Below are positions 31,968 to 40,586 of a stretch of 64,000 nt of DNA, piece by piece; positions within the stretch are counted from its first letter, which is position 1, and each line of letters begins with the position of its first letter. Origin of the DNA: Streptomyces sp. NBC_01485 (GTDB lineage: Bacteria; Actinomycetota; Actinomycetes; Streptomycetales; Streptomycetaceae). The stretch spans positions 7,192,001 through 7,256,000 of the forward strand of contig NZ_CP109435.1 in assembly GCF_036227125.1 (NCBI RefSeq). Reading direction: 5' to 3'. A model generated the notes under the pieces. The model did not search any database. It was not told the origin of the DNA and was given only the letters and a program-made list of their open reading frames with translations. A program made the position numbers and the translations under genes.

Positions 31968-31999
31968 CGGTGTTCGCTCTCTCTCCGGTGGCACGCGGG

Positions 32000-32476
32000 T
32001 CAGCGCGTACGCGTGACGCCGACGCTGTTCTTCAGTTCCAGGACGAGCTGCGGGCTGAGCGCCGTGCCGGCGCGGTTGGCGAACACCGTCATCTCGTAGG
32101 CGATGTTGCCCAGCTTGGCCTCCTTGTCGGTGACCACGCCGAGGACGGCGCCGCTGCCGATCGCGGAGACCAGGACATGGCCGCCCTCCAGGTCGATGAT
32201 GACCTTGTTCAGGCCGCCCAGACCGTAGTTGCCCGAGGCCCCCGCGGCCAGGCTGGTGATGCCCGAGACGATCGCCGCCAGCCGTTCGGAGTCGGCGTGC
32301 TCGCGCAGCTCCGACACGGCGATCAGCAGCCCGTCGGAGGACACCGCGATGGCGTCCACGACCCCCGCGGTCTCGGTGGCGAAACGGTTGAGCAGCCAGG
32401 TGAAGTCGGCTGCGGCGGCCCGCAGATCGGTCGGCTTGGCGTCTCCGGCGGGAGTCTCACCTGTCGACGTGCTCAC
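32000..32476 (-). CDS. cvnB: Conservon roadblock/LC7 protein CvnB (first conservon)
   Basis: 158 residues, roadblock/LC7 fold (FTWLLNRFATETAGVVDAIAVSSDGLLIAVS ... GTVLVSAIG-like core). Homologues act on the CvnD GTPase. Start GTG 32476 overlaps the cvnA stop (GTGA). Confidence 0.95.
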   Translation of the reverse strand: MSTSTGETPAGDAKPTDLRAAAADFTWLLNRFATETAGVVDAIAVSSDGLLIAVSELREHADSERLAAIVSGITSLAAGASGNYGLGGLNKVIIDLEGGHVLVSAIGSGAVLGVVTDKEAKLGNIAYEMTVFANRAGTALSPQLVLELKNSVGVTRTR

Positions 32477-35400
32477 TGCTCGGCTCCTTCCGGAAGGTGG
32501 TTCTGGTGGTGCGTGGTGTCCCGGACGTCGATCGGGTCGGTCCGGTCGGACGAGGCGGACGGCTCTGTCCGGTCGGTCCGGTCTGTTCGGCCTGCTCGGT
32601 CGGGCCGGTCGTCGCGCCGGCGGTCGTTCCGGCGCGCGATGAGGGCTTCGGTGGGGACGGGGTGCTCACCGGTGTCGCGGTGCGCGCGGGCCACGGCCGC
32701 CTCGAACTCCTCCAGCTCGCTGCGCACGGCGTCCGCGTCGGCGGGACGGGCGGCCTGCCGCGCGGTCTGCTGGGCAGCGGCGTCGCCGGTCGTCCGCAAC
32801 GTGGCTCCACGCACCCGCCGACGGAGCGGACGGGCACCGTCGGCTGCGCCAGCTTGGCCGGGGGTCCCTGGCCCGGGGGCCGGGACCCCACTGCGGGTGG
32901 GGAACGGACCTGCGGTGCCTGCCGCGCCGTCGAGCCGCGACAGCTCACCGGCGACCGGCTCGACCGGCTCCGCCCTGCGGGCGGGGGCCGGGGCCTCGGG
33001 GCTGCCTGCCGGGTGGGCGGGGCTGCTTTCGAGGCTGGCCGTACGGACGGGGGGTGTCGGCTCCGCCGTACGGCCGGGGTGCGTCGGGTCCGCCGTAAGG
33101 GCGACGTGTGTCGGCTCTGGGGCCGTGGTGGCGAAGGGCTGGGGCTCGGCCGGGCGGGTGTGCGTGTCCGGGGCGGACGTACCTGCCGGGGTGGCGGTCG
33201 TGGCGGGCTCGTACGGCGGGTGCTCGGTGATGGTTGCCGGGGTGCGCGGGGGCCCGTACGGCGGGTGTTCCGGGTCGGGCGCACGGGTGTACGCGGGCTC
33301 GGGCTGCTCGGCGGGTGACGGGTCGCGGCGGGGGACCCGGCGGGGGAGCGTGGTCGGGTCGTCCTCGCTCGTGGCCCAGGACGGGACCGAGGCGGACGGG
33401 GACGGGCCGGCCGCGGGGGCCGACGGGGCGGCGAGCGCGGTGGCCGGGGAGGACGGAGTGCCGGTGGGGGCGGGGCTGCCCGCCGGGCCCAGCTCGCTCA
33501 TCGTCAGGAGCAGCGTCGACGGGATCAGCACCTCGGCCGTCACGCCGCCGCCGGGGGTGCGCGACAGGGTGACGTCGACGTCCCAGCGGCGGGCCAGCGC
33601 GCCGACGACGAACAGGCCGAGCACCTTCGTCGGGACGACGTCGAGGCGTTCACGGCGCACCAGACGGGCGTTCTCCTCGGTGAGGCGCTCGGCGCTCATG
33701 CCCAGACCGTGGTCGGCGACGGTGATCGACGCGCCGTCGTGGTCGGAGCCGACCGCCACCTCCACGGGGCTGCCCTCCGGCGAGAACGACACGGCGTTCT
33801 CCAGGAGTTCGGCGATCATCAGCGTCAGGTCGCCGATGATGTCGGGCTCCACCATGGCCTCGGTCGCGGCCCGCAGCCGTACCCGCTGGAAGCCCTCGAT
33901 CTGGCCCAGCGCGGCGCGTACGACGTTGGTGAGCGCGGTCGGACCGGAGTCCAGGACGGTCTCACGGATGCCGGCCAGCAGCATCAGGCTGTCGGCGTTG
34001 CGGCGCAGCCGGACCGCGATGTGGTCGATGGAGTAGAGGCGTGCCAGCAGCGCCGGATCGGTCTCGCCGCGCTCCACCGCGTCGATCAGGGCGAGTTGAC
34101 GGGTCGTCAGGTTGCTGACGCGGCGGCCGACGTTGCCGAACATCTCGGCGATGTTGCGCCGGCTGAGCACCTGGCGCTCCAGCAGCGCTGCCGCCGTGGT
34201 CTGCACGTTGTTGAAGGCCTCGGCGAGTTCACCGATCTCGTCGTCCGCGGTGACCGGCAGCGCGCGCAGCCGTGGCGGGCCGGACTCCTCGGCGTCGTCG
34301 TCGGCGACGCGGGCGAGCTCGCGGCCCGCGACGTCGGCGACCTCCTGGGCGGCCCCGGTCAGCGCCAGCACCGGGCGGACCACGGAGCGCCGGACCAGGA
34401 TCGAGAAGGCGATCCACAGGGCGAAGCAGAGCAGCGCCATGGTCAGCAGCAGGCCCGCGCGCCACTGGGCGACCGAGGCGGTGTGGTCGGCCCGGTCGGC
34501 GATCTGGTCGATGAGCGACGCGGTGATCTTCAGGCGGGTCTCGGCCTGCGCGCTGTAGTCGGGATAGGAGGCGAGGGCCGTCCGGAACGACGTACGGATC
34601 TCGCTCTGCGACTCGGCCTGCAACGCGCTGGGATCCACGGCCAGTTCGGCGTAGTGCTTGCCGATCGAGGCCTGCGAGGAGTTGTGTTCGATGCCGCCGA
34701 ACTCGTCGGCCTGCGCCGGGGTGGCGAACTGCTCGAACCGCTCGGCCTGGTAGGTGAACACCGCGTAGGAGCCGACCGCGCCGGTGAACTCGATGAGCGC
34801 GTTGCTGTCGCCGGTCCGCGCGGAGAACACGCCGGTCTCGTAGGCGCCGTGCGCGGCGTCGGCGCGCAGCAGCGAGTCGAGGAGGCTGCCGGTGAAGGTC
34901 GTGGCGAGGGCGGAGTTGCGCTCCAGGCCCAGGCTGTCGATGAGGCCGTCGGCCGCACCCGAGTACGCGGGGTCGATGTTGTCGGCGGGCAGATAGCTCT
35001 GCTCGATGGTGGCCCGCAGGCCGCTCAGGCCCTGGACCTCCCGCAGTGCCTGCGCCTCGGGGCCCGGCAGGCGGTCGTCGAAGGCCTCGATCACCTTCTG
35101 CACCTGCGCGTCCACGGCGGCCTGCGCCTGCCGGTAGCCGTCGGTGGAGGGGGCGCCGCCGTCGACGGACGCCTCGTGCCGTACGGAGAGCAGGATCGCC
35201 TGCTGGTGTTCGTTCTGCAGATCGGCGACGAGCTGGGCGACCTCGGTGCTGTCGCGCACCAGGTGGGCGGTCTCCTCCGCGCGGTTGGACTCCTGCACCA
35301 GGTCGACGATCAGATACGTCAGCAGCAGGGCGATCACCGTCAGCGGGATACCGACGAGTACGTTCAGCTTGCGCTGGAAGGGCCACCGGTCGGCGAAACC

Positions 35401-35478
35401 CCGCAGTCCCCGGCGCACGGACGACGACGGTGCCGAGGATCCCGACCGGACGGGCGCGTCCACCTCTTTCGTGGACAC
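32473..35478 (-). CDS. cvnA: Conservon sensor kinase-like protein CvnA (first conservon)
   Basis: 1001 residues. Cytoplasmic N-terminus, a membrane segment at about residues 36-58, a nitrate/nitrite-sensing-type extracellular helical region (about 60-340), a second membrane segment, HAMP-like linker, and a GHKL ATPase with MIAELLENAVSFSPEG (N-box) and VADHGLGMSAERL (G-box). The phosphoacceptor His motif of ordinary kinases is not evident. The last 300 residues are Pro/Thr/Glu-rich and disordered, with recurrent EPT/HP words. GTG 35478 preceded by GAAGGAGG. Starts a four-gene cvnABCD operon that lies across the ABC importer region. Confidence 0.93.
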   Translation of the reverse strand: MSTKEVDAPVRSGSSAPSSSVRRGLRGFADRWPFQRKLNVLVGIPLTVIALLLTYLIVDLVQESNRAEETAHLVRDSTEVAQLVADLQNEHQQAILLSVRHEASVDGGAPSTDGYRQAQAAVDAQVQKVIEAFDDRLPGPEAQALREVQGLSGLRATIEQSYLPADNIDPAYSGAADGLIDSLGLERNSALATTFTGSLLDSLLRADAAHGAYETGVFSARTGDSNALIEFTGAVGSYAVFTYQAERFEQFATPAQADEFGGIEHNSSQASIGKHYAELAVDPSALQAESQSEIRTSFRTALASYPDYSAQAETRLKITASLIDQIADRADHTASVAQWRAGLLLTMALLCFALWIAFSILVRRSVVRPVLALTGAAQEVADVAGRELARVADDDAEESGPPRLRALPVTADDEIGELAEAFNNVQTTAAALLERQVLSRRNIAEMFGNVGRRVSNLTTRQLALIDAVERGETDPALLARLYSIDHIAVRLRRNADSLMLLAGIRETVLDSGPTALTNVVRAALGQIEGFQRVRLRAATEAMVEPDIIGDLTLMIAELLENAVSFSPEGSPVEVAVGSDHDGASITVADHGLGMSAERLTEENARLVRRERLDVVPTKVLGLFVVGALARRWDVDVTLSRTPGGGVTAEVLIPSTLLLTMSELGPAGSPAPTGTPSSPATALAAPSAPAAGPSPSASVPSWATSEDDPTTLPRRVPRRDPSPAEQPEPAYTRAPDPEHPPYGPPRTPATITEHPPYEPATTATPAGTSAPDTHTRPAEPQPFATTAPEPTHVALTADPTHPGRTAEPTPPVRTASLESSPAHPAGSPEAPAPARRAEPVEPVAGELSRLDGAAGTAGPFPTRSGVPAPGPGTPGQAGAADGARPLRRRVRGATLRTTGDAAAQQTARQAARPADADAVRSELEEFEAAVARAHRDTGEHPVPTEALIARRNDRRRDDRPDRAGRTDRTDRTEPSASSDRTDPIDVRDTTHHQNHLPEGAEQ

Positions 35479-35877
35479 CGGGCCTCCTTCAAGAGGGTGT
35501 TGCAGGCGTGCAGGGGCGGTGCGTGCGTGCCGACCTGCCGCACGCGCGTGTCCGAATGTGATCGACACGAAAGCGGCCCCCGCACACCGCCGTGGCCGAC
35601 GCCGACTGCTGTGGCGGACGCCAACCTCGGCGACACTACCGTCTATTCGAACGGCCGAGCGCGTGGCCCTACGTCAAGAATCCATTACGAAGCGGTGTAC
35701 TACGGCCATCCGGGGGCCTCGGGAGAGGTACACAGGTGTCTCCCGATCCGTACACAAGTGATCACGGATCGAAGCCGATCGGTAACCCGGCTGCTCTTGA
35801 CTGACCAAGAAGCCGGTGGATTGGATCAGGCCACAGTGTTTGAGCTCTCATCAACCCCACAGCCCGGAACGGGAACC
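35479..35877. other. Divergent promoter region of cvnA and the binding-protein gene
   Basis: 399 bp with no gene that I can support. It must hold the promoters for cvnA (minus) and the binding protein (plus). AT content rises around 35620-35720 and 35770-35830; a TTGACT at about 35797 could be a -35 for the plus-strand gene. Confidence 0.5.
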
Positions 35878-36837
35878 GTGACTTCCAACTCGCGCAGCAG
35901 CAGGTCCATCAGGAACCACCCCGGTGCGGCGGTCGTCGCGCTGGCCGCGATGACGGCCCTGCTGGCGGGATGTTCCTCCTCGTCCGACGACTCCGACAAC
36001 CCGCTCGCCGGCGACAAGGCGGCCGGCGACACGGTGGTCGTCGGTTCCAACAACTTCGCCGAGAGCATCCTGCTCGCCGACATCTACGGCGAGGCCCTGA
36101 AGGCCAAGGGCATCAAGGTGTCCTACAAGCCCAACATCGGCAGCCGTGAGACCACCTACGGCCTGCTCAAGAACGGTTCCATCACCGTCCTGCCGGAGTA
36201 CAACGGCTCGCTGCTGGCCTACCTGGACGCCAAGGCCGCGCAGACCTCGCTCGCGACCGTGAACGCCGCGGCGAAGGCCAAGCTCGACCCCAAGCTGACG
36301 CTGCTGGAGTCGTCGCCCGCCGAGGACAAGGACTCCGTCACGCTCAACGCGGAGACCGCGAAGAAGTACAACCTCACCGCGACGTCCACGCTCGCCGACC
36401 TCAAGGACATCGCGCCGGACCTGGTGCTCGGCGGTTCGCCGGAGTTCCAGACCCGCCAGCAGGGCATGCTCGGTCTGGAGTCGGAGTACGGGCTGAAGTT
36501 CAAGTCCTTCAAGGCCCTCGACGCGGGCGGCCCGCTGACCCAGGCCGCGCTGAAGAAGAACACCGTGCAGGCCGCGGACCTCTTCACCACGGACCCGACG
36601 ATCGTCAAGGAGAAGTTCGTCGTCCTCCAGGACCCGAAGAACCTCTTCGGGTTCGCGAACGTGACGCCGCTGGTCTACAAGAGCGGCCTCTCCCAGGAGG
36701 GCGTCGCCGCGCTCAACGCCGTCTCCGCCAAGCTCGACACGAAGACCCTGCTCGACCTGGACTCCCAGGTGCAGTTGGAGAGCAAGGACCCGCTGGACGT
36801 CGCCAAGGCCTGGCTCAAGTCGGCCGGCCTGGGCTGA
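35878..36837 (+). CDS. Osmoprotectant ABC substrate-binding lipoprotein (OpuCC/ProX type)
   Basis: 319 residues. Signal peptide with lipobox LLAGC near residue 35, then a type-II periplasmic-binding fold starting VVVGSNNFAESILLADIY, with NIGSRETTYGLLKNGSI and VLPEYNGSLLAYL, which in OpuCC/ProX line the quaternary ammonium site. GTG 35878 is the start. It would serve the ATPase and permeases at 28306-30853, the usual fourth gene of such operons, yet here lies 5 kb downstream with a conservon in between. Confidence 0.92.
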   Translation: MTSNSRSSRSIRNHPGAAVVALAAMTALLAGCSSSSDDSDNPLAGDKAAGDTVVVGSNNFAESILLADIYGEALKAKGIKVSYKPNIGSRETTYGLLKNGSITVLPEYNGSLLAYLDAKAAQTSLATVNAAAKAKLDPKLTLLESSPAEDKDSVTLNAETAKKYNLTATSTLADLKDIAPDLVLGGSPEFQTRQQGMLGLESEYGLKFKSFKALDAGGPLTQAALKKNTVQAADLFTTDPTIVKEKFVVLQDPKNLFGFANVTPLVYKSGLSQEGVAALNAVSAKLDTKTLLDLDSQVQLESKDPLDVAKAWLKSAGLG

Positions 36838-37019
36838 GGTTCCCCTGGATCCTGCGAATCGCCGGATCGCCGAATCGTTGGACGCAACAGTGAACGGGCC
36901 AACCCGGGTTCCTCCGCAGCTGGAGCGCACCCGGGTCGTCCTGAACGGAACCGCCCCCACCGTCCGGCGCCGTGGCGGCGGCGACCGAACCGCTGTCGGC
37001 TCTCGCCGAGTTGTGAGCG

Positions 37020-37053
37020 TGAGCCGGACGTCTCTCCTGACGGCTCCGGCTCA
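37020..37053. terminator. Hairpin between binding protein and GH43 genes
   Basis: TGAGCCGGA / TCCGGCTCA, 9-bp perfect stem with a 16-nt loop, just beyond the stop of the convergent GH43 gene. Confidence 0.55.
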
Positions 37054-37060
37054 GCTCAGC

Positions 37061-38431
37061 TCAGTAACCCACGTAGAACGTCGCGTCCTGCTGCTCCGTG
37101 GCCGTCGAGACGGGGTCGATGCGCAGCGCGTAGTTCGAGTGCCGGATGTAGCGGGTCGGGTTGTTGTACGAGCGGAACGACGACCACCCGGCGTCCGCCA
37201 GGCCCGCCGTACGGTGGAAGGTCGCATCCCCGGCGAACGTCGACGTGCCGTCGCCCACGTCGAGTTGGAGCTGGTAGTTGTAGTGCCGTAGGTAGCGGGT
37301 CGGGTGGTTCACCGACTGGAAGGAGACCGCTGAACTGTCTGCCAGGCCGGGGACGAGCTTCCACTGCGAGTCGGTGTATGGATCGAACGGGTAGGTGTCG
37401 ATCCGGCCGACGTAGTTGGAGTGGCGGACGTATCGGTCAGGGAAGTTGTAGGACTTGAGCCGGTTCCACGCCGGCGCGCCCCACTTGGCGACCAGGTTGT
37501 CGTACTGGGCGGTGGTGATCGTCGTGATGCCGCAGTGCTTGGAGTTGACCGGCTGGGTGTAGGTCCTCTGGTCGAGCGCGGTCCAGGTGCCCGCCGACAG
37601 GTCGGTGGACTGCCAGGCGTAGAAGACGCCGTTGGGGGTGTACGTGTCCCCCCAGAGCCACCAAGTGCTGGACGTGAGGGACTTGACCACGGTCGGCGCC
37701 TCGGTGCCGCCGTGGGCGACCCCTGTGCTGAAGACCGTGAAGCTGCCCGGGGCGAGGGAGCTGGATCGCGCGCCCACCAACGTCTGGTCCTTCTTGAAGT
37801 AGAGGTAGTTCACGCCGTTCACGCCCACGGCCATGTCGCCGTCGATGACGTCGTAGCCGGGGTCGAAGAAGACCTGTGGCGCCGAGACCGTGACGAAGTC
37901 GGTCGTGTAGTTCACCATGATCACGTTGTGGCCGCTGGAGTCGACCGCGGAGTAGATGAGCGCGTACTGCCCCCGGCTCGCGTCCCAGAACGCCTCGGGA
38001 GCCCAGCTATGGGTGTTCATGTCGTGCAGCTTCAGCCGGTGGTAGCCGGTGAAGGTGCGCAGGTCGGTCGAGTTCCACACGTGGACGTACTGGCTGACGT
38101 AACTCCAGTCCGTGCCCTTGAGGTCGGTGGCGAGCACCACGAAGGTGCCGTCCTGCTTGCGCAGGATGAACGGGTCGCGCAGCCCGCCGGCGCCCCCGGT
38201 GGGCGTGACCACGGGGTTGTTCTGGTTGAGCGGCATCCAGCGCAACCCGTCGGTGCTGACGGCGAGATGGAGGCCGTAGTCGGTGCCGTCGCCGAAGTTG
38301 GCCGACTCGGTGAAGTAGCCCATCACGTACGCCGAGTCGGCCGCGTGGGCGGCCGGGGCGCCGAGGGTGAGGGCCAGGGGGACGGAGGCGGCCGCGCCGA
38401 GGAAGAGGCGGCGGGACGGGTTGGGGGTCAT
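37061..38431 (-). CDS. Secreted GH43-like arabinan hydrolase with AbfB (CBM42) domain
   Basis: 456 residues. A twin-arginine-like signal (SRRLFLGAAASVPLALTL) is followed by a five-bladed propeller of about 290 residues (GGLRDPFIL; HSWAPEAFWD; GTEAPTVVKS) with acidic residues of the GH43/GH117-like type, then an arabinose-binding AbfB beta-trefoil with three repeats of the type SxNxPxRYxRHxN (RYVRHSNY, RYLRHYNY, RYIRHSNY). Probably cuts arabinofuranose-containing plant polysaccharide outside the cell. GGAG precedes the ATG at 38431. A palindrome upstream (38475) is a likely operator. Confidence 0.88.
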   Translation of the reverse strand: MTPNPSRRLFLGAAASVPLALTLGAPAAHAADSAYVMGYFTESANFGDGTDYGLHLAVSTDGLRWMPLNQNNPVVTPTGGAGGLRDPFILRKQDGTFVVLATDLKGTDWSYVSQYVHVWNSTDLRTFTGYHRLKLHDMNTHSWAPEAFWDASRGQYALIYSAVDSSGHNVIMVNYTTDFVTVSAPQVFFDPGYDVIDGDMAVGVNGVNYLYFKKDQTLVGARSSSLAPGSFTVFSTGVAHGGTEAPTVVKSLTSSTWWLWGDTYTPNGVFYAWQSTDLSAGTWTALDQRTYTQPVNSKHCGITTITTAQYDNLVAKWGAPAWNRLKSYNFPDRYVRHSNYVGRIDTYPFDPYTDSQWKLVPGLADSSAVSFQSVNHPTRYLRHYNYQLQLDVGDGTSTFAGDATFHRTAGLADAGWSSFRSYNNPTRYIRHSNYALRIDPVSTATEQQDATFYVGY

Positions 38432-38474
38432 GTGCGCTCCAGGGGGTACGGGGGTGCCCTTTACTGTCGACGTT

Positions 38475-38492
38475 AGTTCGAAATATCGAACT
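38475..38492. promoter_or_regulatory. Palindromic operator candidate upstream of GH43 gene
   Basis: AGTTCGA-AATA-TCGAACT, 7-bp perfect arms, centred about 50 bp before the GH43 start. The sequence is AT-rich against its surroundings. Similar TTCGAA-containing palindromes occur before hemicellulase genes bound by LacI-type regulators; no regulator gene is adjacent. Confidence 0.6.
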
Positions 38493-38640
38493 AGGTTCGG
38501 TGGCTCGGTCAGAAGGTAAGGGGAGGGAGAGGAGCAGGTCAATCACTGCGATGCGCTTGGCGGTTTCACGCCTTGTGCCTGTGCGCGGCCCAGGGAAAAC
38601 CCGGCGATCCGGCCGACGGGCCGGGCTGGTCTCGGCGACC

Positions 38641-39057
38641 GTGAACCGACGACGACGGAAGAAACTGGCGAGGCGTCTGGTGGCGGCGGCGATGTTCGAC
38701 GCGGTTCCTGAGGCCGACCGGCTTCTCCGGGCCGGCGCGGACCCCGCGGCAGCCGACGTGGACGGCACAACTCCGTTGTACGCGGCCTGAGTTCAGGGTT
38801 CCGCCGGTGCCGCCCGCAGGCTGCTCGCGGCCGGTGCGCCACCCGACGCCGAGAGCGCCGGCCCCGGTGCCGAGGGAACTCCCCTGTGCGCGGCGGCCTG
38901 TTGGGGCCACACCGAGACGGTCCGCACCCTCCTCGCCCACGGCGCCGACCCCGACCTCCGCGAGGACCACGGCACCGGGCGGACGCCGCTGGAGTGGGCG
39001 ACCGCCGGACCCCACCCGGAGACCGCGGACGTCCTGCGCGCAGCGGGAGCCCACTGA
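38641..39057 (+). pseudogene. Ankyrin-repeat protein with internal TGA stop
   Basis: From GTG 38641 the frame reads NRRRRKKLARRLVAAAMFDA, then ankyrin repeats (ADRLLRAGADPAAADVDGTTPLYAA), meets TGA at 38788-38790, and continues in the same frame with more repeats (RRLLAAGAPPDAES, GTPLCAAACWGHTETVRTLL, GADPDLREDHGTGRTPLEW) to TGA at 39055-39057. Coding periodicity and homology persist after the first stop, so a single base change (Ser TCA to TGA is the simplest) has interrupted a 138-residue protein. Lies between GH43 and the second conservon. Confidence 0.75.
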
Positions 39058-39077
39058 CGACGCTGTGGAGTCGGCGG

Positions 39078-39138
39078 GTCAGCGGGTCGGTGGGCCGGCA
39101 GGCCAGAGGGTCAGTGGTTCGGCAGGTCAGCGGGTCGG
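39078..39138. repeat. 24-bp imperfect tandem repeat at the cvnD 3' end
   Basis: GTCAGCGGGTCGGTGGGCC... copies start at 39078, 39102 and 39126 (2.5 units, about 75 percent identical). The third copy contains the cvnD stop codon. Confidence 0.65.
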
Positions 39139-39792
39139 GCTCGGGTGAAGTCCCACCTCGTCGGCGTCGTCGATCAGTCGGTCGATCAGGGCGATCAGTA
39201 CGTCCCGGCACGACTCCCGTTCCCGCGCGTCGCACAACAGCACGGGAACGTGGGGCGGCAGCGCCAGCGACTCCCTGATCTCCTCCGTCGGATAGGGATG
39301 CAACCCGTCGAAGCCGTTCACCGCGACGACGAAGGGGATGCACCGGCGCTCGAAGAAGTCGATCGCGGCGAAGCTGGACTCCGGCCTGCGCACGTCGATG
39401 AGGACCACCGCCCCCAGCGCGCCGACCGCCAGGTCGTTCCACATGAACCAGAACCGCTGCTGGCCGGGCGTGCCGAAGAGATACAGCACCAGGTCGGCGC
39501 TGATGGTGATCCGTCCGAAGTCGAGGGCCACGGTGGTGGACCGCTTCTCCTCGATGCCCTTCAGATCGTCCACCTCCAGCCCGGCGATGGTCAGCGGCTC
39601 CTCCGTGCGCAGGGGCGCGATCTCGCTGACCGACCCGACCATGGTTGTCTTGCCGACGCCGAAGCCGCCCGCGATGAGGATCTTCACCGTGTCGGGCGCC
39701 CCTGCCGCGGGCTCGGCGGAGGCGACGGGGTGGGTGATGCGAGTGGGGTGAGTGGTGGGAGCGGGGTAAATGGTGGGATCAGATCCGGCCAA
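39127..39792 (-). CDS. cvnD: Conservon GTPase-like protein CvnD (second conservon)
   Basis: 221 residues. P-loop GGFGVGKTT (residues 42-50), LFGTPGQQRFWFMW switch region, and an N-terminal Thr/Pro/His-rich tail. Start TTG at 39792, with GAGGGA 6 bp upstream, overlapping the end of cvnC; a GTG (VKILIAGG) 35 codons later would give a tail-less form. Its stop lies in the tandem repeat. Confidence 0.92.
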   Translation of the reverse strand: MAGSDPTIYPAPTTHPTRITHPVASAEPAAGAPDTVKILIAGGFGVGKTTMVGSVSEIAPLRTEEPLTIAGLEVDDLKGIEEKRSTTVALDFGRITISADLVLYLFGTPGQQRFWFMWNDLAVGALGAVVLIDVRRPESSFAAIDFFERRCIPFVVAVNGFDGLHPYPTEEIRESLALPPHVPVLLCDARERESCRDVLIALIDRLIDDADEVGLHPSPTR

Positions 39793-40171
39793 GGCCGTCC
39801 CTCACTTTCTGCAGCAGGTCCAGGTCCCCGGCGCCGGTGACGGGACGGGGCGGCCGGGCCGTGATCAGCCCCGCCTCCAGCAGGTCGCAGAGCATGATGA
39901 CGACCACGCTCACCGGCAGGTCGAGGTGGGCCGCGAGCTCCGCCACGGCGACCGGCCGGGCGCACAGCCGCAGGATCCGGGCGCGCTCCGGCTGCGGCCG
40001 GGGGACCCGCGCGGGCGGCGGGTCGACCGCGGTCACCGTCGTGATGAGCGTGAAGTCGGCGCGGCTGGGCCGGGTCCGTCCACCGGTGAGGGTGAACGGC
40101 CTGACGAGCCGGCCCGCTTCGTCGCCTACGCTCACCTCACCCGCCGTTGGTGCGGACGGCGGGACCGACAT
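39779..40171 (-). CDS. cvnC: Conservon DUF742 protein CvnC (second conservon)
   Basis: 130 residues. VRPFTLTGGRT and the winged-helix-like PVAVAELAAHLDLPVSVVVIMLCDLLEAGLI identify DUF742. ATG 40171 overlaps cvnB by 35 bp; a GTG at 40135 just after the cvnB stop is a fair alternative. Confidence 0.92.
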   Translation of the reverse strand: MSVPPSAPTAGEVSVGDEAGRLVRPFTLTGGRTRPSRADFTLITTVTAVDPPPARVPRPQPERARILRLCARPVAVAELAAHLDLPVSVVVIMLCDLLEAGLITARPPRPVTGAGDLDLLQKVRDGLGRI

Positions 40172-40586
40172 GGGCCCGCGGTGCCGCGCTGAGGTGCTCG
40201 CCGATCTTCTTCACCAGCATGTTCATCTGATACGCCACCACGCCGACGTCCGCGTTCTTCCCGGCCAGCACGACGAGATGGGCCCCCGGGCCGGCCGAGG
40301 TCAGGATCAGGTACGTGTTGGCCATCTCGATGAGGGCCTGGCGCACCGGGCCGCCGCGGAAGTCCATGCTGACGCCCTTGCTCAGGCTCATCAGGCCGGA
40401 CGCGGTCGCCGCCAGCCGCTCGGCGTCCTCCCGCAGGAAGCCGGTGGACTTGCTGACCACCAGCCCGTCCTCGGAGAGCACGACGGCCTGGTTCACGTCG
40501 GCGACCCGGTCCACGAGACCGGTGAGCAACTGGTCGAGCAGGGTGTTCGTGCCGGGGATGGAGTGTGTCATCGGGGTGTCCTTCAT
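40137..40586 (-). CDS. cvnB: Conservon roadblock/LC7 protein CvnB (second conservon)
   Basis: 149 residues, roadblock/LC7 family (LLDQLLTGLVDRVADVNQAV, then VVLSEDGLVVSKS). The ATG at 40586 overlaps the cvnA stop (ATGA); a second ATG follows five codons later. Confidence 0.95.
   Translation of the reverse strand: MKDTPMTHSIPGTNTLLDQLLTGLVDRVADVNQAVVLSEDGLVVSKSTGFLREDAERLAATASGLMSLSKGVSMDFRGGPVRQALIEMANTYLILTSAGPGAHLVVLAGKNADVGVVAYQMNMLVKKIGEHLSAAPRAHVGPAVRTNGG

Noticed and set aside
33709..35877. 5' two-thirds of the 1042-codon frame that ends in the binding protein
   Set aside because: Only the part from GTG 35878 has a signal peptide and family match; the rest is antisense to cvnA.
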